This document shows, in pieces, positions 45,276 through 53,951 of a stretch of DNA of 64,000 nucleotides (its first letter is position 1; every line of letters starts with the position of its first letter). Source of the stretch: Nocardia macrotermitis (GTDB lineage: Bacteria > Actinomycetota > Actinomycetes > Mycobacteriales > Mycobacteriaceae). The notes beneath the pieces are model-generated. The model did no database searches, had not been told where the DNA came from, and was given only the letters and a program-made list of their open reading frames with translations. Where the stretch lies: NCBI RefSeq assembly GCF_009604405.1, contig NZ_WEGK01000001.1, positions 186,001 to 250,000 of the forward strand, given 5' to 3'. A program made the position numbers and the translations under genes.

Positions 45276-48200
45276 TTCTGCCACTGCCTCACCGAGGTTC
45301 GGAACTTCTCCGTCAGGTCCGGGGTGGTCACCACGGTGACGCCCGAGAACCGTTGCAACACCGTGCCGTTCAGATCGGTCGCGGTCGCGTCGATGGTGAT
45401 GTCGAACGATCCGCCGCGCGGATTGTCGACCACGACCAGGAACGGCTCGCCCGTCGGCAGTCGCCGGTAGTACTCGGCCTTACCGATACCCAGCGGCAGG
45501 CAGGCCGCGCCGAGCAACCGGTGACCGAGTACCGGCGGGCATTGCAGGATCAGGTCCGCGCAGACCGGATCATGTAGCCGCCCGCCGTACGAGCCCGCGG
45601 CGATTCGCGTTGCGGGCAGGGCACATTCGAAGACCATCGCGGAATCCGAGGCGCTGTGCACCCGGCGTACGCCTTGCAGGGCCGGGCCGTGGAACTGCAC
45701 GCCGTCCCGGTAGATCCATGCCGCATCGGCCCCGGGGCCGCTCGGCACCGCGACCCGAGGTGAACCGTCCGCCGCTCGAGTGCACACCAGCGTGGCCCGG
45801 TAGTGCGTGGTACGGCCGCTCACCATGCGCACGTCCAGCGTGCTCGAATCACCGGCCGTATCAGCGGGTTCGACGACGATGTCGACCTCGTCCACCGGAT
45901 GATCGAAGACGATGCCCTTGACCACCTCGAAATCGTGCGCAGCGGTGACCGTGAACCCGGGCAACCGGCGTTCGGTCACATTGATCAGCGCACCGAGGGC
46001 GAAGGTCGCGGGCAGCACGATGTGCTCACCGATGCGGTGCGCCGCGATCACCGGCTCCTCGGTGAGCCCGGCGAGCACACGCCGCACCCGTGCCGGTGCC
46101 GGTGCGGGTGCCGCGCTCGACAGCGCCACCGCCTCACCCACCAGTACCACGGTGTCGGCGCGACGCTCCGGCGTGAACTGTTCGGCGAAGGCCGTGGCCC
46201 CTGTTTCCGGTGCCAGCAAAGGGATTCCGCGATCCAGGAAGTGATGGCGCAGTTCGGGCGTGACCATACCGCCGTCCCAGGCGCCCCAGTCGATCGCGAC
46301 GCAGTGGCAGTCCGGATGCCGGGTGCGCCAGCTCGTCGCGAACCGGCACAGCGCCTCGTTCGCCGCCGCGTAATCGGCCTGCCCGGCATTGCCGAACAGT
46401 CCGGCGACCGAGGTGAACAGCACCAGATGCCGCGGCCGCGCCACCACCGCGAGGGCGGCGGCGAGGCCCGCGAGCTTCGGGCGCAGCACCCGGGTCACCG
46501 ATGCCGCGGTCTTGTCCGCGATCATCGAATCGGCGAGCACTCCCGCACCGTGCACGATCCCGGTGAGCGTGTCCCGCCACGGTTCGACCGCCGCCCGGAC
46601 GGCCGCGGCGTCGGTCACATCGGCCGCCGCGTACTCCGCGCGATCACCGAGTGCGGCCAGGGTGGCACGGATCTCACGCACCGCCCGCACCTCGGCACAG
46701 TTCCGGTCGATCTCGCGCGGCGTGATGCCGGTACCCGCCAGGGCACGCACGGCGGCCGTCTTCAACTCCGAATCCGCCACGCCCGCAGCCCATTCCGGCT
46801 CCGGGGTGAGTTCGGTCCGCCCCAGCAGCACGAACCGGGCCGGACTGCGCTCGGCAAGCGCGAGCACACACAGCGCGGTCACACCGCGCCCGCCGCCGGT
46901 GACCAGCAGGACATCGTCGGCCGACAACGTTGTCGGGTCCGGAGCACGGTCCGGATCCACCCACGTCACCGTTGACGCGGATGCGTGTCTGCTGGGCACC
47001 GGCGCGCGGCGCACGCCCGCCGCGTCGATGCCGATCTCGGCGGTATCGGTTGCGGCGTCGAACAATTCGGCCACCACCCGGGCGGCCGCGGTCGCCGCGT
47101 CCACCGCCGGATCGATGTCCAGCGCCCGGCAGAACAGCGCGGGCTCCTCGGCCGCGACCGTCTTGACGACGCCGCCGATGCCACCGAGCAGCACGGACAC
47201 CGGATCCCGGTCCCCGCGATAGCCCAGTTCCCCGTCGAGCCGGGTCACCGTGACGAAGGCCGCGCGTTGCGTGGCCTGCCGCAGCACCGGAACCGCGCGA
47301 CCGGCGGCCACGATGGTCTCGGTCAGAACATCTTGTGCCGCTTGCCATTCCGCACCGGCTCCGGCGACCACGACGACCGCGTCCACCGGATCGGCGGCCA
47401 GCGTGTCGAGGTCGGTGGTGCGCCGGACGGTCCACCCCAGCTCCCGCAGTGCGACGACGAGCGCGGCGCAATCGGACTCGGTGTCGGCACCGATCCCGAG
47501 CACCACCGCGAAAGCGGCGGCGGGATAGGGATCGACCAGCGCGTCCACCGGCGCGACGGTGATCAGTTCGACGGCGTGCCGCGGCGCACCCGCCGCGGCC
47601 TCAGCTTTTGGGTCCGCATCACCACCGGAGAGGTCGGCCAGCCGGGCCGCGATGAGATCCAGCGTGCGCAACGTCCCCAGTTGCTCCGGCCCGAGACTGG
47701 GCAGATCGGGATATCGCTCCTGGAGCGCACCGATCACCTGCACCCGCTTGATCGAGTCGACGCCCAGATCCGCTTCCAGATCCATTGCGGGATCGACCAT
47801 CTCGACCGGATAGCCGGTCTTCTCGGCGACCAGTTCCGTGAGCGCGGAGCGAAGTTCGTCCGCCGAAAGTCCGTCGGCAGGGGCCACGCCAGGAGCGGCC
47901 GGTCCACCGAGCGCATCGGCGACCTGATCCAGCGTGCGCAGCGTGCCCAACTGCTCCGGGCCGAGGCTCGGCAGGTGCGGAAACCGCTCCTGCAGGGCAC
48001 CGATCACCTGCACCCGCTTGATCGAATCCACACCCAGATCCGCTTCCAGATCCATTGCGGGGTCGACCATCTCGACCGGATAACCGGTCTTGTCGGCGAC
48101 GACCTCCTGTAGAGCGCGACGCAATTCGTCGGTCGTCGCACCGCTCGCAGAGGCCGCACTCGTGGGAGCGGAGGCAGCGGCTGGAGTCTCGGTACCGGCC

Positions 48201-51200
48201 AGCAGCGTCGCCACCTGCTCCAGGGTGCGCAGGGTGCCCAGTTGCTCAGGCCCAAGGCTCGGCAGATGCGGGAAACGCTCCTGCAAAGCGCCGATCACCT
48301 GTACCCGCTTGATCGAGTCGACGCCCAGGTCTGCTTCGAGATCCATTGCGGGATCGACCATCTCGACCGGATAACCGGTCTTGTCGGCAACCACTTCCTG
48401 CAACGCTCGACGCAAAGCCGCCACATCCGTAGCGGGCTCGGCGGCCGGAGCGTTCACACCGTTGGACACGGCCTTGTCGGACACGCCGGCGACCGAAGCG
48501 GTGCCATTGGTGGCCGGAACAGCAGGGGCAACCGCCACCTGGACCGGCTCCGGCGCGTATGCGGCCACCGCCGGAACCGACTGCCGCACCGGACTTTCCA
48601 CTACCGGCGATGCGGCCAGAGCACGTGGCGCGGGCCGCGTCACCGCCGAAACACGATGCGAGGGTGTGACTTCCACCCCACTTTCCAGACCGGCCAACTG
48701 GGCCAGCACCGCACTCGCGTGAGAGTGACTGTCGCTGATGGCGATTCCGTGTTCCTTCACCGCCTCGATGGCCCGGACCGTGCCCTCGTCCAGCCCACCC
48801 TGGGCGAGCGCACCGGCCAGGGTGCGTGCCAGGTCCAACTGGCCGTCGAGGTACTGGCGGTGCGTGTCCAGATGCTGCACCAGCGCGGAGTCCAGGGCGG
48901 TGTAATCCGCGGCGGCGGCATCGCGATGGGACGGTTGGGATGACACGAAACTCTCCGGAGGTTCGGCCGAGCGGACCGGGGCCGGCTCGGCGACAGGGGC
49001 GATATCGTCATGCGGCACAACGCCGTTCGAGACCTGCGCGACCGCTGCGGGGACCGGCGTCACCGATCCGGCGATCGACTGCGCGGCGACAGGCTGGGAC
49101 GCGAGGGCGGAAACCACGTAACCGTCCTCGAGGGCCGCGGCGTGGGCGGCCCGGCGGGTGTCGGGCACATACTCCGGCGCGGACAGGGTCACGGTCATCC
49201 CCCGCCGCGACGGCGCAACGGGTTCGGGCGCGGCATACCGGTTGATCCCGCGAATGTCGAAGCCCAGCACCGCGAGTCGCACGGCGGCCCGCTTCAACGT
49301 GAGATCCCCGTCGCCGATCGGACCGGAGTCCGTCGCGATCGCGATCACCTCGTCGCCGAGGGTCCGCCGCACCAGCGAGGTCAGGATCTGCTTGGGCCCG
49401 AACTCGACGAAGACGGTGCATCCGTCCGCCCGCATCGCATTCAGCGCGGCCGCGAATTCCACCGGCTTGCTGAGCTGCCCGGTGAGTACGGCCCGGTTCG
49501 AGGACATGTCCTCGCCGTACTCGGCGTCCGCGGAGTTCGCGTACACCGGGACCGCGGGCGCGCCGATCGGCACCTCGGCCACCGCCGCGGCGAACCGGTC
49601 CACCGCGTGCGCCACGTACGGGGTGTGGAAGGCGCCGGACACCGGCAGGTCCCGGGTCGCGATCCCGCGTTCCCCGGCCCGCGCGGTCACCTCGGCGATT
49701 CCGGCCGCACCGCCGCCGACCACCACCTGATCGGGCGCGTTGTGGTTGCAGATCCACACGTCCTCGACCCCGGCGATCAGCTCGCCCACCGCCTCGCGGG
49801 TCGCACCGACCGCGGTCATGGCGCCCGCGTCCTCCCCCTCGGGCACGACCATGGCCGCGCCACGCGCCCGCGCCAGGGTGAAGTAGTCGTCGGTGGACAC
49901 CGCCCCGGACGCCCACAGCGCGGTGAGTTCACCGAAGCTGTGCCCCAGCAAGCCGTCGGGCCGCAGGCCGAATTCGTTCAGCACCCGGAACTGCCCGACC
50001 GCCAGCGCGCCGATCGCGGGCTGCGCGAAATCGGTGCGGCGCAACAGGATTTCCTGTTCGGCCTGTTCGGCCTCGCCGAACGCCGGCGCCGGGAACACCA
50101 CGCTCGCCAGTCGCCGCGGCGCCTCGGCGAACGCCGCGTTGGCCGTGTCGAATGCCGCGCCGACAGGCGGATTGTTCAGTGCCGCAGTCGATCCCATGTC
50201 GACGTACTGGCTGCCCTGCCCCGCGAACAGCGCGCCGACCTTACGCTCGGGCAACGCCGCCGCACGGTAGTAGACGCCCTCCGGATGATCCCAAGCCTGG
50301 GCGTCCGGATTGCGCAGCAGCTCCTCGGCCGCCAACTCCCGCAGATGCTCGGCCTGCTCGTCATCGATGACCACGAACCCGATCCGGGCGTGCCCCTCGG
50401 GAATATCGCCGCCGTCACCGGGTGCGGCCGACCGCACCGCCTCGGCCAGGCTCACCGCGTCCGCGGCGTGCCACAGCTGGGCGCGCGGCACCTGGTGCAG
50501 CACCAGCCCGGACCGCTCGACGTCGGCCTCCTCGAGCACGAGATGAAAGTTGGTGCCGCCGAACCCCATCGCGGACGCCGCCGCCCGCCGCACCGGACGC
50601 TGCGGATCACGAATCCACGGCCGCGTCCGGGTGTTGACGTAGAACGGCGCGGTCCCCCACTCGAAGTCGGTGTTCGGCGCGCCCACATTGATGGTGCCCG
50701 GCAGCACCTTCTGATGCAGTGCCAGCGCGAGTTTCATCACGCTGGCAGTACCGGCCGCGCCCTTGGTGTGCCCGATCTGCGATTTGACGCTGCCCAGCGC
50801 CGCGAACCGGGATTCGGTACTCGCCTCGGCCAGCAACCCGCTCAGCGCGGTCAGCTCGGTCCGGTCACCGACCGCGGTGCCGGTGGCGTGCGCCTCGATG
50901 AGTTCCACATCGGCAGGGGAACATTCGGCGTCCCGGTAGGCCCGATCCAGCGCGACCCGCTGCCCCTCGGCGCGCGGCGCGTAGATGCTCTTGGAGCGCC
51001 CGTCGCTGGACGATCCGAGCCCGCGGATGACCGCGTAGATCCGGTTCCCGTCCCGCCGCGCGTCCGCCAGCCGCCGCAGCGCGAGCATGGTGATGCCCTC
51101 ACCGAGCAGCGTGCCGTTGGCCTCGGTGGAGAACGGGCTGATCCGCCCGGTCGGCGACAGCGCGCCGACCTTGCTGAAGCACATGTAGATGAAGATGGTG

Positions 51201-51925
51201 TTCTCGGTGTCGACGCCACCGGTGATCATCATGTCCGCGCGACGGTCCTGCAATTCCGCGATCGCGGTGCGGATCGCGGCCAGCGAGGCCGCGCACGCCG
51301 CGTCGACCGTGCAGTTCATCCCGCCCAGGCCGAGCCGGTTCGCGACCCGGCCCGCGACCACATTGGCCAGCAGACCGGGGAACGAATTCTCCTCCCACGG
51401 CGCGAAAGCCGACACGAACCGCTGCGCGATCGCGTCCGCGTCCCGCTCGCTCAATCCCACCGAGCGCGCCGCCTCCAGCAGCACCGGCGTCGACAGGCGC
51501 GCGGCCAGCGGATGCATCAGCGGCACCGGGCCGGTGGTACCCAGCACGACGCCGGTGTTCGCGGCGTCGTACCAGTCCGAGCCGACCGCGCCCGCGTCGA
51601 TCAGCAGATCCCGCGCGACGCCCAGGCTGAGCGTCTGCATGGTGCTGGTGACCTCGAGCTGATTCGGCGGCAGACCGAACTCCAGCGGATCGAAGTCCAC
51701 ATCGGGCAGGAACGCCCCGCGCCGGGAGTAGGTCTTGTCCGGGGTCGACGGATCGGCGTCGTAGTAGTCGTCGAGCTTCCACCGCGACGGCGGCACCTCC
51801 TCGATGCAATCCACACCGTCGACGATGTTCTGCCAGAACTGAACATGGTTGTGCGCTTTGGGCAACAGCCCCGACATGCCGACGATCGCGATCGGGTCGC
51901 GCGCCAGACGTCTGTCGTCCGTCAC
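45272..51925 (-). CDS. pfaA: PfaA-like PUFA synthase subunit (KS-AT-ACPx3-KR-DH)
   Basis: Multidomain synthase of 2217 residues. KS at about 10-470 with VDAACAAS (Cys211), EAHATGT and KSQIGHTKG. AT at about 560-870 with GHSFGE (Ser663). A linker of some 280 residues follows. Three ACPs have phosphopantetheine Ser1204, Ser1301 and Ser1391, each in LGVDSIKRVQ, the motif typical of PUFA synthases. KR at about 1670-1880 has TGGGRGVT and an active-site Tyr in GQADYAAANEAL. A DH-fold domain fills about 1950-2217. This order is that of PfaA. It should extend acyl chains with malonyl-CoA and reduce and dehydrate them iteratively. A known PfaA carries 4-9 ACPs; three is few. Pks13 and modular PKSs have other layouts. 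Confidence 0.9.
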   Translation of the reverse strand: MTDDRRLARDPIAIVGMSGLLPKAHNHVQFWQNIVDGVDCIEEVPPSRWKLDDYYDADPSTPDKTYSRRGAFLPDVDFDPLEFGLPPNQLEVTSTMQTLSLGVARDLLIDAGAVGSDWYDAANTGVVLGTTGPVPLMHPLAARLSTPVLLEAARSVGLSERDADAIAQRFVSAFAPWEENSFPGLLANVVAGRVANRLGLGGMNCTVDAACAASLAAIRTAIAELQDRRADMMITGGVDTENTIFIYMCFSKVGALSPTGRISPFSTEANGTLLGEGITMLALRRLADARRDGNRIYAVIRGLGSSSDGRSKSIYAPRAEGQRVALDRAYRDAECSPADVELIEAHATGTAVGDRTELTALSGLLAEASTESRFAALGSVKSQIGHTKGAAGTASVMKLALALHQKVLPGTINVGAPNTDFEWGTAPFYVNTRTRPWIRDPQRPVRRAAASAMGFGGTNFHLVLEEADVERSGLVLHQVPRAQLWHAADAVSLAEAVRSAAPGDGGDIPEGHARIGFVVIDDEQAEHLRELAAEELLRNPDAQAWDHPEGVYYRAAALPERKVGALFAGQGSQYVDMGSTAALNNPPVGAAFDTANAAFAEAPRRLASVVFPAPAFGEAEQAEQEILLRRTDFAQPAIGALAVGQFRVLNEFGLRPDGLLGHSFGELTALWASGAVSTDDYFTLARARGAAMVVPEGEDAGAMTAVGATREAVGELIAGVEDVWICNHNAPDQVVVGGGAAGIAEVTARAGERGIATRDLPVSGAFHTPYVAHAVDRFAAAVAEVPIGAPAVPVYANSADAEYGEDMSSNRAVLTGQLSKPVEFAAALNAMRADGCTVFVEFGPKQILTSLVRRTLGDEVIAIATDSGPIGDGDLTLKRAAVRLAVLGFDIRGINRYAAPEPVAPSRRGMTVTLSAPEYVPDTRRAAHAAALEDGYVVSALASQPVAAQSIAGSVTPVPAAVAQVSNGVVPHDDIAPVAEPAPVRSAEPPESFVSSQPSHRDAAAADYTALDSALVQHLDTHRQYLDGQLDLARTLAGALAQGGLDEGTVRAIEAVKEHGIAISDSHSHASAVLAQLAGLESGVEVTPSHRVSAVTRPAPRALAASPVVESPVRQSVPAVAAYAPEPVQVAVAPAVPATNGTASVAGVSDKAVSNGVNAPAAEPATDVAALRRALQEVVADKTGYPVEMVDPAMDLEADLGVDSIKRVQVIGALQERFPHLPSLGPEQLGTLRTLEQVATLLAGTETPAAASAPTSAASASGATTDELRRALQEVVADKTGYPVEMVDPAMDLEADLGVDSIKRVQVIGALQERFPHLPSLGPEQLGTLRTLDQVADALGGPAAPGVAPADGLSADELRSALTELVAEKTGYPVEMVDPAMDLEADLGVDSIKRVQVIGALQERYPDLPSLGPEQLGTLRTLDLIAARLADLSGGDADPKAEAAAGAPRHAVELITVAPVDALVDPYPAAAFAVVLGIGADTESDCAALVVALRELGWTVRRTTDLDTLAADPVDAVVVVAGAGAEWQAAQDVLTETIVAAGRAVPVLRQATQRAAFVTVTRLDGELGYRGDRDPVSVLLGGIGGVVKTVAAEEPALFCRALDIDPAVDAATAAARVVAELFDAATDTAEIGIDAAGVRRAPVPSRHASASTVTWVDPDRAPDPTTLSADDVLLVTGGGRGVTALCVLALAERSPARFVLLGRTELTPEPEWAAGVADSELKTAAVRALAGTGITPREIDRNCAEVRAVREIRATLAALGDRAEYAAADVTDAAAVRAAVEPWRDTLTGIVHGAGVLADSMIADKTAASVTRVLRPKLAGLAAALAVVARPRHLVLFTSVAGLFGNAGQADYAAANEALCRFATSWRTRHPDCHCVAIDWGAWDGGMVTPELRHHFLDRGIPLLAPETGATAFAEQFTPERRADTVVLVGEAVALSSAAPAPAPARVRRVLAGLTEEPVIAAHRIGEHIVLPATFALGALINVTERRLPGFTVTAAHDFEVVKGIVFDHPVDEVDIVVEPADTAGDSSTLDVRMVSGRTTHYRATLVCTRAADGSPRVAVPSGPGADAAWIYRDGVQFHGPALQGVRRVHSASDSAMVFECALPATRIAAGSYGGRLHDPVCADLILQCPPVLGHRLLGAACLPLGIGKAEYYRRLPTGEPFLVVVDNPRGGSFDITIDATATDLNGTVLQRFSGVTVVTTPDLTEKFRTSVRQWQK
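47630..48430 (-). repeat. Three tandem ACP-coding repeats
   Basis: Three direct repeats of about 230 bp, spaced 291 and 270 bp apart by their Ser codons, encode the ACPs of the PfaA-like synthase. Long stretches are identical at protein level (for example YPVEMVDPAMDLEADLGVD in all three) and nearly identical in DNA. Linkers between them are Ala/Pro-rich and diverged. This pattern points to recent duplication or gene conversion. Confidence 0.9.
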
Positions 51926-51955
51926 AGGGATTCCTCTCGAACCTGGTGGGCCGCG

Positions 51956-52558
51956 TCAGGCGGCCACGGTGGTGGCGGTGGTCGACGAGATCGCTTCGGC
52001 CGCGGCGGCGGCGAAGACGCGATGTCCGAGCGAGCTGGGGTGCAGGCCGTCCTCGGTCCACATCTCCGGTCGCGCCCACTCCGGGCGGGCCGCGATATCG
52101 ATCAGTAGGGTTCCGGTGCGGGCGGTCACCTCGGCCAGCACGGCGTTGGCGTAGGCGAACCGTTCGCGCAGCAGGTCCCGGAAGCGGTCCGGAACCGGCA
52201 GTCGCGCGGGGATATCCGGGTAGGTGGCGGTGAAAACTGTTGCGCTGCCCTGGTTCAGGGTGCCGAAGATACGGGTGAGGTTGTCCGCGAACCGATTCCG
52301 GTCGTAATCGCTGACCAGATCGTTCACCCCGACAACCACGCCGTACACCGCCGAACGCACCGAGACCGCGACGGGCAGCTGCTCGCGCACCAGCGTCGTG
52401 GTGGTCGCGCCGTGCGTGCCCAGATTGCGGACGGCCCCGCCGCGCAGCCCGAGCTGACTGCCCAGCCGCGGCACCCAACCGCGAAAAGCGCCGTCCGGCC
52501 GCACATCTCCGCGCCCCTCGACGAAACTGTCGCCGATGGCGGTCAAAGCCACGCTCAC
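51956..52558 (-). CDS. SGNH/GDSL hydrolase
   Basis: A 200-residue SGNH-fold esterase. The GDSF block at residues 9-12 carries the nucleophile Ser. GVND near 97 is block III, and DGLHPSSLGH near 169 gives the Asp-His pair. No signal peptide, so cytosolic. The GTG at 52558 overlaps the flavoprotein stop (GTGA) and the stop is 30 bases before the synthase. PUFA synthases often need an external thioesterase for release; this enzyme is a candidate. Alternatively it deacylates a product ester. Confidence 0.85.
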   Translation of the reverse strand: MSVALTAIGDSFVEGRGDVRPDGAFRGWVPRLGSQLGLRGGAVRNLGTHGATTTTLVREQLPVAVSVRSAVYGVVVGVNDLVSDYDRNRFADNLTRIFGTLNQGSATVFTATYPDIPARLPVPDRFRDLLRERFAYANAVLAEVTARTGTLLIDIAARPEWARPEMWTEDGLHPSSLGHRVFAAAAAEAISSTTATTVAA

Positions 52559-53808
52559 GCCGGTACCCCCGCGTCGCGGGTCAGGTGACGACGATCCACC
52601 GGGAACCCGACCTTCTCGTACAGCTCGGCCAACTCGGCCTCACCGAAGAACTTGTCCGGCGGATACAGCCCCGCGATCAGCCCGAAGAACTTCTTCGAGT
52701 AGTCCGGGCTCATGCTGGTCGCGCGGAACACCGAGTCGTAGTACGGGGTCAGCGACAGCTCCGAAATGCTCTGTGTCAGTTCGTAAGTGCTGGCACTCTG
52801 GGCATCACGCTCGCGCTGGTACTCCGCGAGGGTCTGCTCGAACGGCCGCACCCCCGACAGGCTCTCGTCCACCAGATCCGACAGCAGCTGCGCGTACTTG
52901 AACGCGTCGGTGATGCCCCAACCGGTGAACGGATCCTTGTGGTATCCGGCGTCACCGACCAGCGCCCACCCCGGGCCGAAGGACCGGCGGCGATAGTTGT
53001 CCGGGTACAGCATGGGCCGGAACGGCTCCACCCGCTTACCCGTATCCCGCAGGCGCGCACCGTATTCCGGATCCACCTGGTCCACGATCTCCTGGAGTCC
53101 GGCATCCGGGTCGGCGCGGAACTCGCGGAACCGGTCGCGCTTGCGCATGACCGCGACCAGCGCCAGCCCGTCGTGGGTGGGCCAGGAGGCGAACTGCTGC
53201 TCACCGAATCCGGTGCGGTGCTGCATCCCCCAGTCGACGCCCTCGTAGTAGGAGTAGAACACGAAGCACGCGGCGGGCGAGCCCTCGTACACCTGCGCGC
53301 CCACCTGCTTGGCGACCGTCGAGTTCGCCCCGTCCGCGCCGATCACGAGCTTGGCCTCGAACTTCTGCTCCGGCCCCTCGCCGGCCCGGCCGCGCAGCCC
53401 GGTGACCCGGTCACCGTCGAATTCCAGTGCGCTGACGGTGAATCCCTCGATCACCTCCGCACCCGCGGCGCGCGCGGCGTCCACCAGCAGCTTGTCCAGC
53501 ACGGTGCGACGCGGGCAGTACACGGCGTCGATGCCGTCCGCCGACGGGTCGGCCATCCCGTTGATCACGATGTCGGTGTAGGTGAAGTTCAGGTTCCGCA
53601 CGGGCGGGCAGCCGGTGGCCACCAGGTCGTCCAGCAGCCTCCACGACTTCAGCAGGCTCAGGCCCGCCTGGTGCACGTAGTGGGTGGAGACGGTGTCGCT
53701 CGGGAAGGTGGCGCGGTCCACGGCGAGTACGCGGTAGCCCTTGCGCGCCAGCAGCATGGCCAGTGGGGCTCCCGCGACGCGGGTTCCGACCACGATGACG
53801 TCGTACAT
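52555..53808 (-). CDS. FAD-dependent oxidoreductase, geranylgeranyl-reductase-like
   Basis: A 417-residue flavoprotein. N-terminal dinucleotide site VVGTRVAGAPLAMLLA, where Thr replaces the second Gly. YCPRRTVLDKLL near residue 113, VIGADGANSTVAK near 173 and the second FAD motif GDAGYHKDPFTGWGITDA near 290 place it among geranylgeranyl reductase or group A monooxygenase relatives. In the Pfa-like operon it could saturate or epoxidise double bonds of the polyene chain. The ATG at 53808 has only a weak ribosome-binding site. Confidence 0.8.
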   Translation of the reverse strand: MYDVIVVGTRVAGAPLAMLLARKGYRVLAVDRATFPSDTVSTHYVHQAGLSLLKSWRLLDDLVATGCPPVRNLNFTYTDIVINGMADPSADGIDAVYCPRRTVLDKLLVDAARAAGAEVIEGFTVSALEFDGDRVTGLRGRAGEGPEQKFEAKLVIGADGANSTVAKQVGAQVYEGSPAACFVFYSYYEGVDWGMQHRTGFGEQQFASWPTHDGLALVAVMRKRDRFREFRADPDAGLQEIVDQVDPEYGARLRDTGKRVEPFRPMLYPDNYRRRSFGPGWALVGDAGYHKDPFTGWGITDAFKYAQLLSDLVDESLSGVRPFEQTLAEYQRERDAQSASTYELTQSISELSLTPYYDSVFRATSMSPDYSKKFFGLIAGLYPPDKFFGEAELAELYEKVGFPVDRRHLTRDAGVPA

Positions 53809-53951
53809 GTGCCCATCACTTTCGCTAGAGGAATTCCGATTTCGAGTTTGTTCGCGATGCCGCCGGATAACTACCGGCGGCCACTGCAATTCATCGGCCG
53901 ATCGGCCCCGGCTATCGCGACGGAGAAATTGCTCGACGATTATCGGCAGGT

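Noticed and set aside
45272..51925. Pks13 or modular mycobacterial polyketide synthase
   Set aside because: Pks13 has flanking ACPs and a terminal thioesterase. Here the order is KS-AT-three ACPs-KR-DH with the DSIKR carrier motif and a PfaD neighbour.
49010..52108. Open frame of 1032 codons on the plus strand opposite the PfaA-like gene
   Set aside because: It is the antisense shadow of KS-AT coding sequence in high-GC DNA. Its translation is Arg/Gly/His-rich, shows no domain, and the minus-strand protein is full of conserved motifs.
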